Translations under genes and position numbers: made by a program
DNA from: Pseudomonas parafulva NBRC 16636 = DSM 17004
Lineage (GTDB): Bacteria; Pseudomonadota; Gammaproteobacteria; Pseudomonadales; Pseudomonadaceae
Direction of reading: 5' to 3'
Assembly: GCF_000730645.1 (NCBI RefSeq)
Contig: NZ_BBIU01000039.1
Location: forward strand, 36,571 to 100,570
Length of the DNA: 64,000 nt
Notes under the pieces: generated by a model
Told to the model about the DNA's origin: nothing
Databases searched by the model: none
Seen by the model: only the letters and a program-made list of their open reading frames with translations
Shown here: positions 42,315 through 51,273 of the stretch, in pieces
How the letters are laid out: each line of letters opens with the position of its first letter
Position numbering within the stretch: position 1 is the first letter of the stretch

Positions 42315-43304
42315 ATGTCTTCACATAAAACCTTAGCACTCGCCCTGTGCCTGGCCGCTGTTACCGGCTGCGCCAGCCAATCCCAGGGCACCGCCAAAAG
42401 TGCCAGTTCGAGCTGGTGGCCGTTCGGTTCGGACAAGGTCGCCGACCAGGAAGTGAAGCAGGCGGTCACCGAGAATGTGGCCAAGGCTGACGCCAAGTCC
42501 AGCAGCGGCAGCCGTTGGTGGTGGCCGTTTGGCAACGAAGAAAAACAGGCAGAGGGCCCGGTGGTGCCGAAGATCGACCAGAAGGCCACCCAGGCTTGGC
42601 TGGACGAGTACGAGCCCAAACTGCGCGAGGCGATCAAGGACAGCAAGCTGGAACTGGAGCGGCGCGACAACGTGCTGGCTGTGACGCTCCCGGTGGACGG
42701 CTCCTACAACCCGGACCGCCCGAACATGCTGCTGCCCATGACCCTGGGGCCGATCACCCGCGTGGCCAAGACGGTGGAAGGTGACCCCAAGACGGCCGTA
42801 CTGGTCCTGGGCCATGCCGATACCAGCGGTGTGCCAGTAGCCAACCAGAAGCTCAGCCTGGAACGCGCTGCTTCCGTGTCTGCCATCTTCCGCCTCAGCG
42901 GGTTGCAGCGTGATCGGTTGATCCTCAAGGGCATGGGTTCGGTGATGCCGCGTGCCGCCAACGACAGTGCAGAAGGCCGCGCCCTCAACCGCCGTGTGGA
43001 AATGCTGCTTACCCCGCAAAACACCATGGTCGCACTGCTGACCAAATATCAGCAGGCAACCCCGGCACCGGCGCCGGCGTCCATGGTCGCGGCGCAGGAT
43101 GCCAAGGCCCCGGTTAGCAAGGCGGCCGATAGCAAGCCTGCGGCCAAGAGCGCAACCAAGGCCGCGGCCAAGAAGCCAGCAGCCAAGGCCAAGGCGTCTG
43201 CCAAAGCACCCGCCAAGAAAAAAGCCGCCCCGGCCAAGCCGGTGGCCAAAAAAGCTACCACCGACAAGAAAGTAGCTGCCAACAGCCCTGCGAAGACCAA
43301 CTGA
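42315..43304 (+). CDS. OmpA-domain lipoprotein with lysine/alanine-rich C-terminal tail
   Basis: This 329-residue protein has a lipobox TGC (C19), a duplicated tryptophan motif (WWPFG at 34-38 and WWWPFG at 68-73), and an OmpA-like domain (about 125-235, GHADTSGVPVANQ and NRRVEMLL). A tail (263-329) consists almost only of Lys, Ala and Pro, like histone H1 or AlgP. The tail adds over 20 positive charges. It is expected to sit in the periplasm, bound to peptidoglycan. The tail may bind negatively charged envelope polymers; that is inference. Confidence 0.88.
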   Translation: MSSHKTLALALCLAAVTGCASQSQGTAKSASSSWWPFGSDKVADQEVKQAVTENVAKADAKSSSGSRWWWPFGNEEKQAEGPVVPKIDQKATQAWLDEYEPKLREAIKDSKLELERRDNVLAVTLPVDGSYNPDRPNMLLPMTLGPITRVAKTVEGDPKTAVLVLGHADTSGVPVANQKLSLERAASVSAIFRLSGLQRDRLILKGMGSVMPRAANDSAEGRALNRRVEMLLTPQNTMVALLTKYQQATPAPAPASMVAAQDAKAPVSKAADSKPAAKSATKAAAKKPAAKAKASAKAPAKKKAAPAKPVAKKATTDKKVAANSPAKTN

Positions 43305-43322
43305 TCGTCAAGGAACGCAGCA

Positions 43323-43970
43323 ATGACCCAAACCCTGGCCGATATGCGCCGCGACTACACCCGTGATGGCCTGGCCGAGGCCCAGGCCCCGGCGGAGCCT
43401 TTTGCCTTGTTTCACCACTGGTTCGGCGATGCGGTAAAGACCGAACAGGCGCCTGTCGAGGCCAATGCCATGACCCTGGCCACGGTGGACGGTGAGGGGC
43501 GCCCGCATTGCCGCGTGTTGCTGTTGAAAGGGCTGGACGAGCGCGGTTTTACCTTCTTCACCAACTACGACAGTGCGAAGGGGCAGCAACTGCGGCAAAA
43601 CCCCTTTGCCGCGATGACCTTCTTCTGGCCGGCGCTGGAGCGCCAGGTGCGTATCGAAGGCCGGGTCGAGAAGGTAACGGCCAAGGAGTCCGACGACTAT
43701 TACCAGGTGCGCCCCCTGGGCAGTCGCCTGGGCGCCTGGGCCTCGCCTCAGAGCCAGGTCATTGCTGGCCGTGAGGCTCTGGAGGCCCTGGTCAAGGCCA
43801 CCGAAGCGCGCTTTTCCGACACCCAGCCCCATTGCCCGGAACACTGGGGCGGGTACCGTCTTCTGCCGGAGCGAATCGAGTTCTGGCAAGGGCGTGCAAG
43901 CCGATTGCACGACCGCTTGAACTACCGCAGTGTCGACGGGCAATGGCTGCGGGAGCGCCTGGCCCCCTGA
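43323..43970 (+). CDS. pdxH: Pyridoxamine 5'-phosphate oxidase
   Basis: This 215-residue FMN enzyme oxidises pyridoxamine or pyridoxine 5'-phosphate to PLP. The FMN-binding stretches RVLLLKGLDERGFTFFTNYDS and NPFAAMTFFWPALERQVRIEG, and the C-terminal PLP-site motif (ERIEFWQGRASRLHDR) are intact. AAGGAACGCAGCA precedes the ATG. It starts 18 bp after the OmpA lipoprotein gene and may share its transcript. Confidence 0.97.
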   Translation: MTQTLADMRRDYTRDGLAEAQAPAEPFALFHHWFGDAVKTEQAPVEANAMTLATVDGEGRPHCRVLLLKGLDERGFTFFTNYDSAKGQQLRQNPFAAMTFFWPALERQVRIEGRVEKVTAKESDDYYQVRPLGSRLGAWASPQSQVIAGREALEALVKATEARFSDTQPHCPEHWGGYRLLPERIEFWQGRASRLHDRLNYRSVDGQWLRERLAP

Positions 43971-44002
43971 TGCCCAGGGCTGCATGGCGGCCCCTCGTCA
44001 GC

Positions 44003-44236
44003 TCAGCCGGGGTAGGCGGCCGCCTCACGTTGCAGCCACCCGGCCAGCTGCTTGCGCTTCACCTTCTCCACGCGTGCCTGCTGCAACCTTTGCAGCATGT
44101 ACGCCTGCTTTTGCGGGTCCGTGCCGGCCAGCGACAACGCCAGGTCGCGGTCCATCCAGCGGCGCATGCGCACGTACAACCACCCATGGAAATACAGCCC
44201 CGCAACGGTGGCGACCACGACGATGAAGTAATCCAT
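44003..44236 (-). CDS. Small membrane-anchored hypothetical protein
   Basis: This 77-residue protein has one N-terminal membrane segment (MDYFIVVVATVAGLYFHGWL) and a basic helical cytoplasmic tail (QQARVEKVKRKQLAGWLQ). AGGATAGCC precedes the ATG at 44236. I recognise no named family. Its conservation among pseudomonads is presumed, not checked. It is convergent with pdxH and divergent from the glycine-zipper gene. Confidence 0.7.
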   Translation of the reverse strand: MDYFIVVVATVAGLYFHGWLYVRMRRWMDRDLALSLAGTDPQKQAYMLQRLQQARVEKVKRKQLAGWLQREAAAYPG

Positions 44237-44323
44237 GGCTATCCTTGGTCTGAATTGAATGGCTGCATGCAGCAGCGCGTCTGTACGCCAGCTGAATGAA
44301 AACAATTTTATGACGTTTGCGTC

Positions 44324-44352
44324 GTGACAGCCGTCAACGTGCAGCGTCTAAT
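44324..44352 (+). promoter_or_regulatory. Probable sigma-70 promoter of the glycine-zipper lipoprotein gene
   Basis: GTGACA (44324-44329) and TCTAAT (44347-44352) are 17 bp apart, 28 bp before the ATG at 44381. Confidence 0.6.
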
Positions 44353-44380
44353 GAACACCTGACCTCTGGAGATTGTACCC

Positions 44381-44845
44381 ATGCGTAAATCCGCTTTGCT
44401 GTTGGCGACCTTTACCACCATGTCGTTGCTGCTGGGTGGCTGTGCCTCAAGCCTGAGCGGTGACAGCTATTCGCGCGACGAAGCCCGCCGTGTTCAAACC
44501 GTGCGTATGGGCACCATCGAATCGCTGCGCCCCGTCAAGATAGAAGGCACCAAGACCCCAATCGGCGGCGGCGCCGGCGCGGTTGTCGGTGGCCTGGCCG
44601 GCAGCGCCGTGGGCGGTGGGCGCGGCAGTATCGTAGCGGCCGTTATCGGTGCTGTGGCGGGTGGCCTTGCTGGCTCTGCCGCTGAAGAAGGCATCACGCG
44701 CACCCAGGGTGTCGAAATCACCGTGCGCGAAGACGACGGCAGCATGCGTGCCTATGTACAGGCCGTGCAGGAAAACGAAATCTTCCGTGTGGGTGACCGG
44801 GTACGCATCATGACCGTTGATGGCACCAGCCGCGTATCCCACTGA
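44381..44845 (+). CDS. Glycine-zipper 2TM outer-membrane lipoprotein (SlyB/Pcp-like)
   Basis: This 154-residue protein has a lipobox LGGC (C21), a glycine-zipper region (60-105, GGGAGAVVGGLAGSAVGGG) and a C-terminal SH3-like beta-domain (VEITVREDDGSMRAYVQ, RVGDRVRIM). This is the layout of SlyB/PcP lipoproteins, which guard outer-membrane integrity and are often PhoP-controlled. The gene is monocistronic, between a readable promoter and a strong terminator. Confidence 0.92.
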   Translation: MRKSALLLATFTTMSLLLGGCASSLSGDSYSRDEARRVQTVRMGTIESLRPVKIEGTKTPIGGGAGAVVGGLAGSAVGGGRGSIVAAVIGAVAGGLAGSAAEEGITRTQGVEITVREDDGSMRAYVQAVQENEIFRVGDRVRIMTVDGTSRVSH

Positions 44846-44860
44846 CGAGCGGCACGTAAT

Positions 44861-44899
44861 AAAAACCCCGAACTGGCATGAGCCAGTTGGGGTTTTTTT
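44861..44899. terminator. Bidirectional terminator after the glycine-zipper gene
   Basis: AACTGGC (44871-44877) pairs with GCCAGTT (44882-44888), extended by CCCC/GGGG, with an A-run before and seven Ts after. Confidence 0.93.
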
Positions 44900-44934
44900 G
44901 TGCCTGCTAGAGGGCAGCCGCGCGCGAAACCTTG

Positions 44935-46542
44935 TTAGAGGCCAAGCATATCCCGGGCAACTGCCTCGGCAATACGAATCCCGTCGACGCCTGCCGACAG
45001 AATACCGCCTGCGTAACCTGCGCCTTCACCTGCTGGGAACAGCCCCTTCATGTTCAGGCTCTGGAAGCGTTCGTCACGGGTGATGCGCAGCGGTGACGAG
45101 GTCCGCGTCTCGATGCCGGTGAGCACGGCGTCGTGCAGGTTGTAGCCTTTGATCTGCCGGTCGAACGCCGGCAACGCCTCGCGGATAGCTTCGATGGCGA
45201 ACGCTGGCAGGCTGGGGGCAAGGTCGCCCAATGTGACACCCGGCTTATAGGACGGCTCTACGCTGCCCAGCGCGGTCGATGGGCGGCCTGCGACGAAGTC
45301 ACCCACCAACTGCGCCGGGGCCTGGTAGTTGCTGCCGCCCATCACGTAGGCGTGGGCTTCCAGGCGCTCCTGCAGTTCGATACCGGCCAGGGGGCCGCCC
45401 GGGTAATCGCGCTCGGGGTCGATGCCCACGACGATACCCGAGTTGGCATTGCGCTCGTTACGCGAGTACTGGCTCATGCCGTTGGTGACCACGCGGCCCG
45501 GTTCGCTGGTGGCCGCTACCACGGTGCCGCCCGGGCACATGCAGAAGCTGTAGACAGAACGGCCATTCTTGGCGTGGTACACCAGCTTGTAGTCGGCTGC
45601 GCCCAGCTTCGGGTGGCCGGCATACTTGCCCAACCGAGCCTTGTCGATCAGGGTTTGCGGGTGCTCGATACGAAAGCCTACCGAGAACGGCTTGGCTTCC
45701 ATGAACACGCCCTTGGCGTGCAGCATGCGGAACGTGTCGCGCGCACTGTGGCCCAGTGCCAGAACGACATGGCGGGCGTGCAGCTGCTCACCGCTTTCCA
45801 GTACCACGCCGGTCAGCTGGTCGCCTTCGCTAAGCAGGTCGGTGACCTTCTGTTCGAAGCGTACTTCGGCACCCAGCGCGATCATTTCCTGACGCATCTG
45901 CTCGACCATGCCGGTGAGCCGGAACGTGCCGATGTGGGGCTTGTTGATGTACAGGATCTCGTCCGGTGCACCGGCTTTGACGAACTCTTCCAGCACCTTG
46001 CGGCCGTGGTGCTGCGGGTCTTTGATCTGGCTGTACAGCTTGCCGTCGGAGAACGTACCGGCGCCGCCTTCGCCGAATTGCACGTTGGACTCCGGGTTGA
46101 GCACACTTTTACGCCAAAGGCCCCAGGTGTCCTTGGTGCGCTGGCGCACTTCCTTGCCACGCTCGAGAATGATCGGCTTGAAGCCCATCTGTGCCAGCAG
46201 CAGGCCCGCGAAAATGCCGCAGGGGCCAAACCCGACCACGATTGGGCGTTGCGGCAGGTTGGCCGGCGCCTGGCCCACGTACTTGTAGGTGACGTCGGGT
46301 GCGACAGTGATGTTGCGATCGTCAGCGAACCTGGCCAGCAGTTCGTCTTCGTTGCTGGCGTGCAGGTCGATGGTGTAGATGAACAGCAGCTCGCTGTTCT
46401 TCTTGCGTGCATCGTAGCTGCGTTTGAACAGGTTGAAGCTGAGCAACTGCGCGTCGGCAATGCCCAGGCGCTGGACAATGGCCTCGCGCAGCGCTTCGTC
46501 GGGGTGGTCCAGGGGCAGCTTCAGTTCGGTGATTCGTAGCAT
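44935..46542 (-). CDS. FAD-dependent dehydrogenase, NAD(P)/FAD-dependent oxidoreductase family
   Basis: This 535-residue protein has an N-terminal domain of about 90 residues and then the FAD loop VVGFGPCGIFAGLLLAQMG. The stretch GEGGAGTFSDGKLYSQI, typical of the large uncharacterised COG2509-type dehydrogenases, follows, with the C-terminal FAD motif FPAGEGAGYAGGI. It is cytoplasmic. Its substrate is not known for any close relative I can recall. The start at 46542 gives MLRITELKLPLDHP. Confidence 0.9.
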   Translation of the reverse strand: MLRITELKLPLDHPDEALREAIVQRLGIADAQLLSFNLFKRSYDARKKNSELLFIYTIDLHASNEDELLARFADDRNITVAPDVTYKYVGQAPANLPQRPIVVGFGPCGIFAGLLLAQMGFKPIILERGKEVRQRTKDTWGLWRKSVLNPESNVQFGEGGAGTFSDGKLYSQIKDPQHHGRKVLEEFVKAGAPDEILYINKPHIGTFRLTGMVEQMRQEMIALGAEVRFEQKVTDLLSEGDQLTGVVLESGEQLHARHVVLALGHSARDTFRMLHAKGVFMEAKPFSVGFRIEHPQTLIDKARLGKYAGHPKLGAADYKLVYHAKNGRSVYSFCMCPGGTVVAATSEPGRVVTNGMSQYSRNERNANSGIVVGIDPERDYPGGPLAGIELQERLEAHAYVMGGSNYQAPAQLVGDFVAGRPSTALGSVEPSYKPGVTLGDLAPSLPAFAIEAIREALPAFDRQIKGYNLHDAVLTGIETRTSSPLRITRDERFQSLNMKGLFPAGEGAGYAGGILSAGVDGIRIAEAVARDMLGL

Positions 46543-46646
46543 GGCAGGGTCCAGTATCCCGGCCATTGGGCGGCCGGCGGCTTAACACAAACCGCCAAGT
46601 ATAAGCTGTTAGCCGCCCTGACTGGCAGGTTTAAAGCACCCGGTCA

Positions 46647-47321
46647 TCAGTCGTCGCGCGCGCCGCCATAGTAACCGCAGCCTTGCAGGGTGGTGCCATC
46701 GACACGCAGTTCGGCCCGCAGATGGTTGACGGTGCCGGTGGCCGGGTCTACGCAGCGCTGTGGCGCAACCCACAGTTCTACCTGTTGCCCATTGGCCTCG
46801 CTGGTCAGGGTCAGGCCGCCGCCGGGTACCTGTTCTTCCAGAAAGGGCAAGGGCAGGGGGGGCTGGCCGGCTCGGTTCAGCACCATGCCACGGCCGCTGG
46901 CCTTAAGGTCCCAGTCAGGTGTGTGCCCGCTGGCGCGCAAGGTGAGTTGCTTGAAATTCGGGTCTGCACAGGCGCCGGCAGTGGACTCCACTCGGTACAG
47001 GCGTCGTACATCCAGTTGGCCATCGGTATTGGCCTGCTTGCTGCCGGTCAGGCGCCCCCGCACGTCGGCGAACAACGTGTCGTTGGCGCTTTTGGCCAGG
47101 TTGGCGGCTTCTTGCAGGATGCCGGTAGCCGCGGCATCGTTGACGATGAACGAACGGCTTTCGTTGCACGGCTTGAACAGCAGGTGGCCGCCAGCGGCGC
47201 GCAGTTCACCTTGCATGCGGGTAGTGCCTACATTGGGGTCGGCAGGGGCTTCACCCATGAGTTGGCAGCCGGCGAACAGGGGCAGCAGTGCCGTGATGAG
47301 CAGGGTGGGGGTGAGGCGCAT
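46647..47321 (-). CDS. COG3650-type outer-membrane or periplasmic lipoprotein
   Basis: This 224-residue protein has a lipobox FAGC with C19. It carries two repeats of a small beta-domain, the first with KPCNESRSFIV and the second with LWVAPQRCVDPATG, and paired cysteines that suggest disulfides. Related proteins are annotated only by family number. The gene is single, between the dehydrogenase gene and the liv operon. Confidence 0.8.
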   Translation of the reverse strand: MRLTPTLLITALLPLFAGCQLMGEAPADPNVGTTRMQGELRAAGGHLLFKPCNESRSFIVNDAAATGILQEAANLAKSANDTLFADVRGRLTGSKQANTDGQLDVRRLYRVESTAGACADPNFKQLTLRASGHTPDWDLKASGRGMVLNRAGQPPLPLPFLEEQVPGGGLTLTSEANGQQVELWVAPQRCVDPATGTVNHLRAELRVDGTTLQGCGYYGGARDD

Positions 47322-47412
47322 GGGGGCGGGCTCCGCAGAATCGTGGCCAAAGAGCCGGTCACGTTACCCAGGCTGGTGGTGGATCTCAAGTTAATGGTTG
47401 GGTGTCAGGGGA

Positions 47413-47437
47413 TTGGGGGCCGCAGCGCAGCCCCCAA
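47413..47437 (-). terminator. Hairpin downstream of livF
   Basis: TTGGGGGC (47413-47420) and GCCCCCAA (47430-47437) form an 8-bp stem directly after the livF stop on the minus strand. No T-run follows, so it may protect the 3' end rather than terminate. Confidence 0.5.
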
Positions 47438-47444
47438 CGGTCAC

Positions 47445-48146
47445 TCAACCGCCCAGGTAGGCATCGCGCACTTTCGGGTCGGTCAACAGGCCTTCGCCGG
47501 TGCCTTGCATCACCACCCGGCCGTTTTCCAGCACATAGGCGCGGTCAGCGATCTTCAGCGCCTGGTTGGCGTTCTGCTCCACCAGGAACACGGTGACGCC
47601 ATCGCGGCGCAACTGTTCGATGATGTCGAAAATCTGCTGGATGATGATCGGTGCCAGGCCCAGCGAGGGTTCGTCCAGCAACAACAGCTTGGGCTTGCTC
47701 ATCAAGGCCCTGCCGATGGCCAGCATCTGCTGCTCGCCACCTGACATGGTGCCACCGCGCTGGGTGTAGCGTTCTTTCAGGCGCGGAAACAGCTGCAGCA
47801 CCTTGTCCAGTTGCGCCTGGTAGTCGCCCTTGTCGGTGAAAAAGCCGCCCATCGCCAGGTTTTCCTCGACAGTCAGGCGCGCGAATACGCGGCGGCCTTC
47901 CGGCACCACCGCAATGCTCTTGCGCATGATCTGCGAAGAGGGCTGACCCACCAGTTCCTCTCCCAGGTACTTGATGCTGCCGCTGTGCGCCTGGGGCGAG
48001 CCGCAGAGGGTCATCAGCAGGGTCGACTTGCCGGCGCCGTTGGCGCCGATCAAGGTCACGATTTCGCCCTGGTTAATCTCTACGTTCACGCTGTGCAGGG
48101 CCTGGATCTTGCCGTAGAAGGTGGAGACGTTTTCAAACTTCAGCAT
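47445..48146 (-). CDS. livF: Branched-chain amino acid ABC transporter ATPase LivF
   Basis: This 233-residue ATPase has Walker A GANGAGKST, the signature MSGGEQQM and Walker B LLLLDEPS, with the short LivF-type C-terminus. With LivG it powers uptake through LivH-LivM. It begins immediately after the livG stop (no gap) and ends the operon. Confidence 0.96.
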   Translation of the reverse strand: MLKFENVSTFYGKIQALHSVNVEINQGEIVTLIGANGAGKSTLLMTLCGSPQAHSGSIKYLGEELVGQPSSQIMRKSIAVVPEGRRVFARLTVEENLAMGGFFTDKGDYQAQLDKVLQLFPRLKERYTQRGGTMSGGEQQMLAIGRALMSKPKLLLLDEPSLGLAPIIIQQIFDIIEQLRRDGVTVFLVEQNANQALKIADRAYVLENGRVVMQGTGEGLLTDPKVRDAYLGG

Positions 48147-48914
48147 TTACGCTTCCCCCAGGTAGGCTTTGATCACTTCAGGGTTGTCGCGGATTTCCTG
48201 GGGGGTGCCGTGGGCCAGCGGGGTGCCCTGGTTGATCACCACGATATGGTCGGAAATGCTCATCACCAGCTTCATGTCGTGCTCGATCAACAGCACGGTC
48301 ACGTTGTGCGACTCGCGCAGGTAGGCGATCAGCGCTTTGAGGTCTTCGGTTTCCTTAGGGTTGAGCCCTGCGGCCGGTTCGTCGAGCATGATGATGCGCG
48401 GGCGGGTCATCATGCAGCGGGCGATTTCCAGGCGGCGTTGCTGGCCATAGGCGAGGGTGCCGGCGGTACGGTTGGCGAACTCGGTCAGGTTGACCTTCTC
48501 CAGCCAGTACTGCGCGCGCTCCATCGCTTCCTTTTCGCTGCGGCGGAAGCCCGGCGTTTTGAACAACCCCGCAAAAAAGTTGGTGTTCAAGTGCCGGTGC
48601 TGGGCAATCAGCAGGTTTTCCAGCGCGGTCATTTCCTTGAACAGGCGCACGTTCTGGAACGTGCGCACCACGCCCCTGCGGGCGATCTGGTGACCGGCAA
48701 GGCCCTGGATCGGCTGGCCGTCGAGCAGGATGCTACCGCCACTGGGCCGGTAGAAACCGGTGAGGCAGTTGAATACCGTGGTCTTGCCGGCACCGTTCGG
48801 GCCGATCAGCGCCACCACTTGTTTTTCCTTGACGGTCAGGGCTACGCCGTTCACCGCCAACAAGCCGCCGAAGCGCATGCTCAGGCCGCTGACTTGCAGA
48901 ATTTCGCGGCTCAT
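48147..48914 (-). CDS. livG: Branched-chain amino acid ABC transporter ATPase LivG
   Basis: This 255-residue ATPase has Walker A GPNGAGKTT, a signature replaced by LAYGQQRR (as usual in LivG, where the canonical LSGGQ is changed) and Walker B IIMLDEP. The C-terminal helix with EVIKAYLGEA is the LivG-type tail. It overlaps livM by four bases. Confidence 0.96.
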   Translation of the reverse strand: MSREILQVSGLSMRFGGLLAVNGVALTVKEKQVVALIGPNGAGKTTVFNCLTGFYRPSGGSILLDGQPIQGLAGHQIARRGVVRTFQNVRLFKEMTALENLLIAQHRHLNTNFFAGLFKTPGFRRSEKEAMERAQYWLEKVNLTEFANRTAGTLAYGQQRRLEIARCMMTRPRIIMLDEPAAGLNPKETEDLKALIAYLRESHNVTVLLIEHDMKLVMSISDHIVVINQGTPLAHGTPQEIRDNPEVIKAYLGEA

Positions 48915-50167
48915 CGACGCAGCTCCATGTGGGGGCGTTGCATCGGCAACAAGCCTTGCGGACGCCAGATCATCATCAACACCATCAGGGCACCGAACAT
49001 CAGCATGCGGTACTCACTGAACTCACGCATCAGCTCGGGCAGCAGGATCATCACGATGGCCGCCAGGATCACACCCAGTTGCGAGCCCATGCCGCCCAGC
49101 ACCACGATGGCGAGGATGATCGCCGACTCGATGAAGGTGAAGGATTCCGGGGTGACCAGGCCTTGGCGGGCGGCGAAGAAGCTGCCGGCAAAGCCCGCGA
49201 AGCAGGCGCCCAGGGTGAAGGCCGAGAGTTTGATCACGGTTGGGTTGAGCCCCAGTGCGCGGCAGGCAATCTCGTCTTCGCGCAGCGCTTCCCACGCACG
49301 GCCGATGGGCATGCGCAGCAGGCGGTTGATGACGAACAGTGCCAGCAATGCAAGCAACAGCGCCACCAGGTACAGGAAAATCACCTTGTTGATGGAGTTG
49401 TATTGCAACCCGAAGAATTCGTGGAAGGTCTGCATGCCTTCAGCCGCGCGGCGTTCGAAGGTCAAACCGAAGAATTCGGGTTTGGGGATGTTGCTGATGC
49501 CGTTGGGGCCGCCTGTCCAGTCGGTGAGGTTACGCAGGAACAGGCGGATGATCTCGCCAAAGCCCAGGGTCACGATCGCCAGGTAGTCACCGCGCAGGCG
49601 CAGCACCGGGAAACCGAGCAGGAAACCGAACGTGGCGGCCATCAGGCCGGCGATCGGCAGGCATACCCAGAAGCCCCAGCCCATGTAGTGCGACAGCATG
49701 GCATAGGTGTAGGCGCCTACGGCGTAGAAGCCGACATAGCCCAGGTCGAGCAGCCCGGCAAGGCCAACCACGATGTTCAGGCCCAGGCCCAGCAACACGT
49801 AGATGAGGATGAGCGTGGCGATGTCCACCGCACCGCGGGAGCCGAAGAAGGGCCACACCAGCGCAGCCACGATCAGGCCCATGATCACCCAGCGTTGGGT
49901 CTTGGGCAGCGTCAGGTAGTTGCTCACGGCCGGCGGGATCAGCTTGCGATCCGAGCGGCGGCCCATCACCGAGCTCCACTGCTTGTCGAACAGCACCCGT
50001 AGGAACATCAGCACCGAACACACGGCAATGATGGTGAGAGTGAACGAGCCCTGGCTGTGCACGGCCAGGCTGATGCCGTCGATGCTCAGTTTCAGGCCCA
50101 GTACCGGGAAGGCCACGGCCCACACCAGCAAGGCGCTGAAGAACGCCTGTTTGAGATTTCTGCTCAT
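48911..50167 (-). CDS. livM: Branched-chain amino acid ABC transporter permease LivM
   Basis: This 418-residue inner-membrane protein has an extended N-terminal region of about 100 residues before the conserved permease core (GLGLNIVVGLAGLLDLGYVGFYAVGAY). The ATPase-contacting EAA-like loop is in GRAWEALREDEIACRALGLN. It overlaps livH by four bases and livG by four bases, so the set is translationally coupled. Confidence 0.96.
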   Translation of the reverse strand: MSRNLKQAFFSALLVWAVAFPVLGLKLSIDGISLAVHSQGSFTLTIIAVCSVLMFLRVLFDKQWSSVMGRRSDRKLIPPAVSNYLTLPKTQRWVIMGLIVAALVWPFFGSRGAVDIATLILIYVLLGLGLNIVVGLAGLLDLGYVGFYAVGAYTYAMLSHYMGWGFWVCLPIAGLMAATFGFLLGFPVLRLRGDYLAIVTLGFGEIIRLFLRNLTDWTGGPNGISNIPKPEFFGLTFERRAAEGMQTFHEFFGLQYNSINKVIFLYLVALLLALLALFVINRLLRMPIGRAWEALREDEIACRALGLNPTVIKLSAFTLGACFAGFAGSFFAARQGLVTPESFTFIESAIILAIVVLGGMGSQLGVILAAIVMILLPELMREFSEYRMLMFGALMVLMMIWRPQGLLPMQRPHMELRR

Positions 50168-51087
50168 ACTTTTTCAACCTCCGGGCGGCCCAGAATGCCG
50201 GTCGGCCGGAACAACAGGACAAGAACCAACAGGCCGAACGCAACCACGTCCTTGTACTGGTCGCCGAAGATGTCGGCGCCGAACGCTTCGGCCACACCCA
50301 GCACCAGCCCACCGAGCATGGCGCCCGGAATGCTGCCGATGCCGCCCAGTACCGCTGCCGTGAAGGCCTTCAGGCCCACCAGGAAACCGGCGTTGGGGTT
50401 GATCACCCCATACTGCATGCTCAGCAGTACAGCCGCCACGGCGGCCAGGGCGGCGCCAATGACGAAGGTGAGGGCGATGATGTTGTTGGTGTTGATGCCC
50501 AGCAAGTTGGCCATCTTGATGTCCTCGGCACAGGCGCGGCAGGCACGGCCCAGGCGGGAACGGGAGATGAACAGGGTCAGGCAGGTCATGGCCACGAGGG
50601 TAACCACGAACACCAGGATTTGCATGTAGGACACCAGGACTTCTTCCGCGCCCCCTGGCCCGAACGAGAAGCTGCCGGGGATCAGGTTGGGGATGGACTT
50701 GTCCTTGGAGTCTTGCGAAAGCAACACGGTGTTCTGCAGGAAAATCGACATACCGATGGCAGAAATCAGCGGGATCAGCCGGTTGCTGTTGCGCAATGGG
50801 CGATAGGCAACCCGTTCGATGCTGTAGCCATAGGCACTGGTGACGCAGATCGTCGCGACGAAGGCCACGGTCATCAGGATCGGCAGCGAATGGATACCCA
50901 TCATGGCCAGGCCCGCCAGGGCCATGAAGGCCACGTAGGAACCAATCATGTAAACCTCGCCGTGGGCGAAGTTGATCATGCCAATGATGCCGTACACCAT
51001 CGTGTAGCCGATGGCGATCAAGGCGTAGGTGCTGCCGATGGTCAATCCATTAACCAGTTGTTGGAAGAAATGGTAGATCTCAGGCAT
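50164..51087 (-). CDS. livH: Branched-chain amino acid ABC transporter permease LivH
   Basis: This 307-residue permease has about eight hydrophobic segments and the family signature stretch GSTYALIAIGYTMVYGIIGMINFAHG near the N-terminus. The start at 51087 is preceded by TAGGAGCGCTGTA. Its gene lies 186 bp after livK, with two hairpins between, so expression can be lower than that of the binding protein. Confidence 0.96.
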   Translation of the reverse strand: MPEIYHFFQQLVNGLTIGSTYALIAIGYTMVYGIIGMINFAHGEVYMIGSYVAFMALAGLAMMGIHSLPILMTVAFVATICVTSAYGYSIERVAYRPLRNSNRLIPLISAIGMSIFLQNTVLLSQDSKDKSIPNLIPGSFSFGPGGAEEVLVSYMQILVFVVTLVAMTCLTLFISRSRLGRACRACAEDIKMANLLGINTNNIIALTFVIGAALAAVAAVLLSMQYGVINPNAGFLVGLKAFTAAVLGGIGSIPGAMLGGLVLGVAEAFGADIFGDQYKDVVAFGLLVLVLLFRPTGILGRPEVEKV

Positions 51088-51175
51088 TACAGCGCTCCTA
51101 AAAACCTGATTTGCATTTCGCTGGCCGGGGTATGGCCAGGAAACCGCGGGTGACGGTTTTAAGATTTTCAGGTGA

Positions 51176-51202
51176 GCCCGCCCCCGGATCGCGGGGGCGG
51201 GC
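51176..51202 (-). terminator. GC-rich hairpin between livK and livH
   Basis: GCCCGCCCCCG (51176-51186) and CGGGGGCGGGC (51192-51202) form a perfect 11-bp stem with a 5-nt loop. There is no T-run, so it probably acts as an RNA-stability or pausing element. Confidence 0.55.
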
Positions 51203-51212
51203 CCATGAACCT

Positions 51213-51247
51213 CGTAAAACAAAGCCCACTGCTCGCACAGTGGGCTT
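51213..51247 (-). terminator. Intercistronic terminator/attenuator after livK
   Basis: AAGCCCACTG (51222-51231) and CAGTGGGCTT (51238-51247) form a perfect 10-bp stem. On the minus strand it is followed by TTGTTTT (from 51221 downward). A partial terminator here would make livK mRNA exceed livHMGF mRNA. Confidence 0.75.
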
Positions 51248-51273
51248 CTACGGTCAGCTATTAGTCACGCGTG

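Noticed and set aside
42315..43304. Lys/Ala tail as a sign of frameshift or assembly error
   Set aside because: The frame is continuous from the OmpA domain with normal codon use, and similar tails exist in Pseudomonas proteins such as AlgP.
45133..46539. Plus-strand open frame of 468 codons opposite the FAD dehydrogenase
   Set aside because: It is antisense to a gene with intact FAD motifs and has no ribosome binding site or domain of its own.
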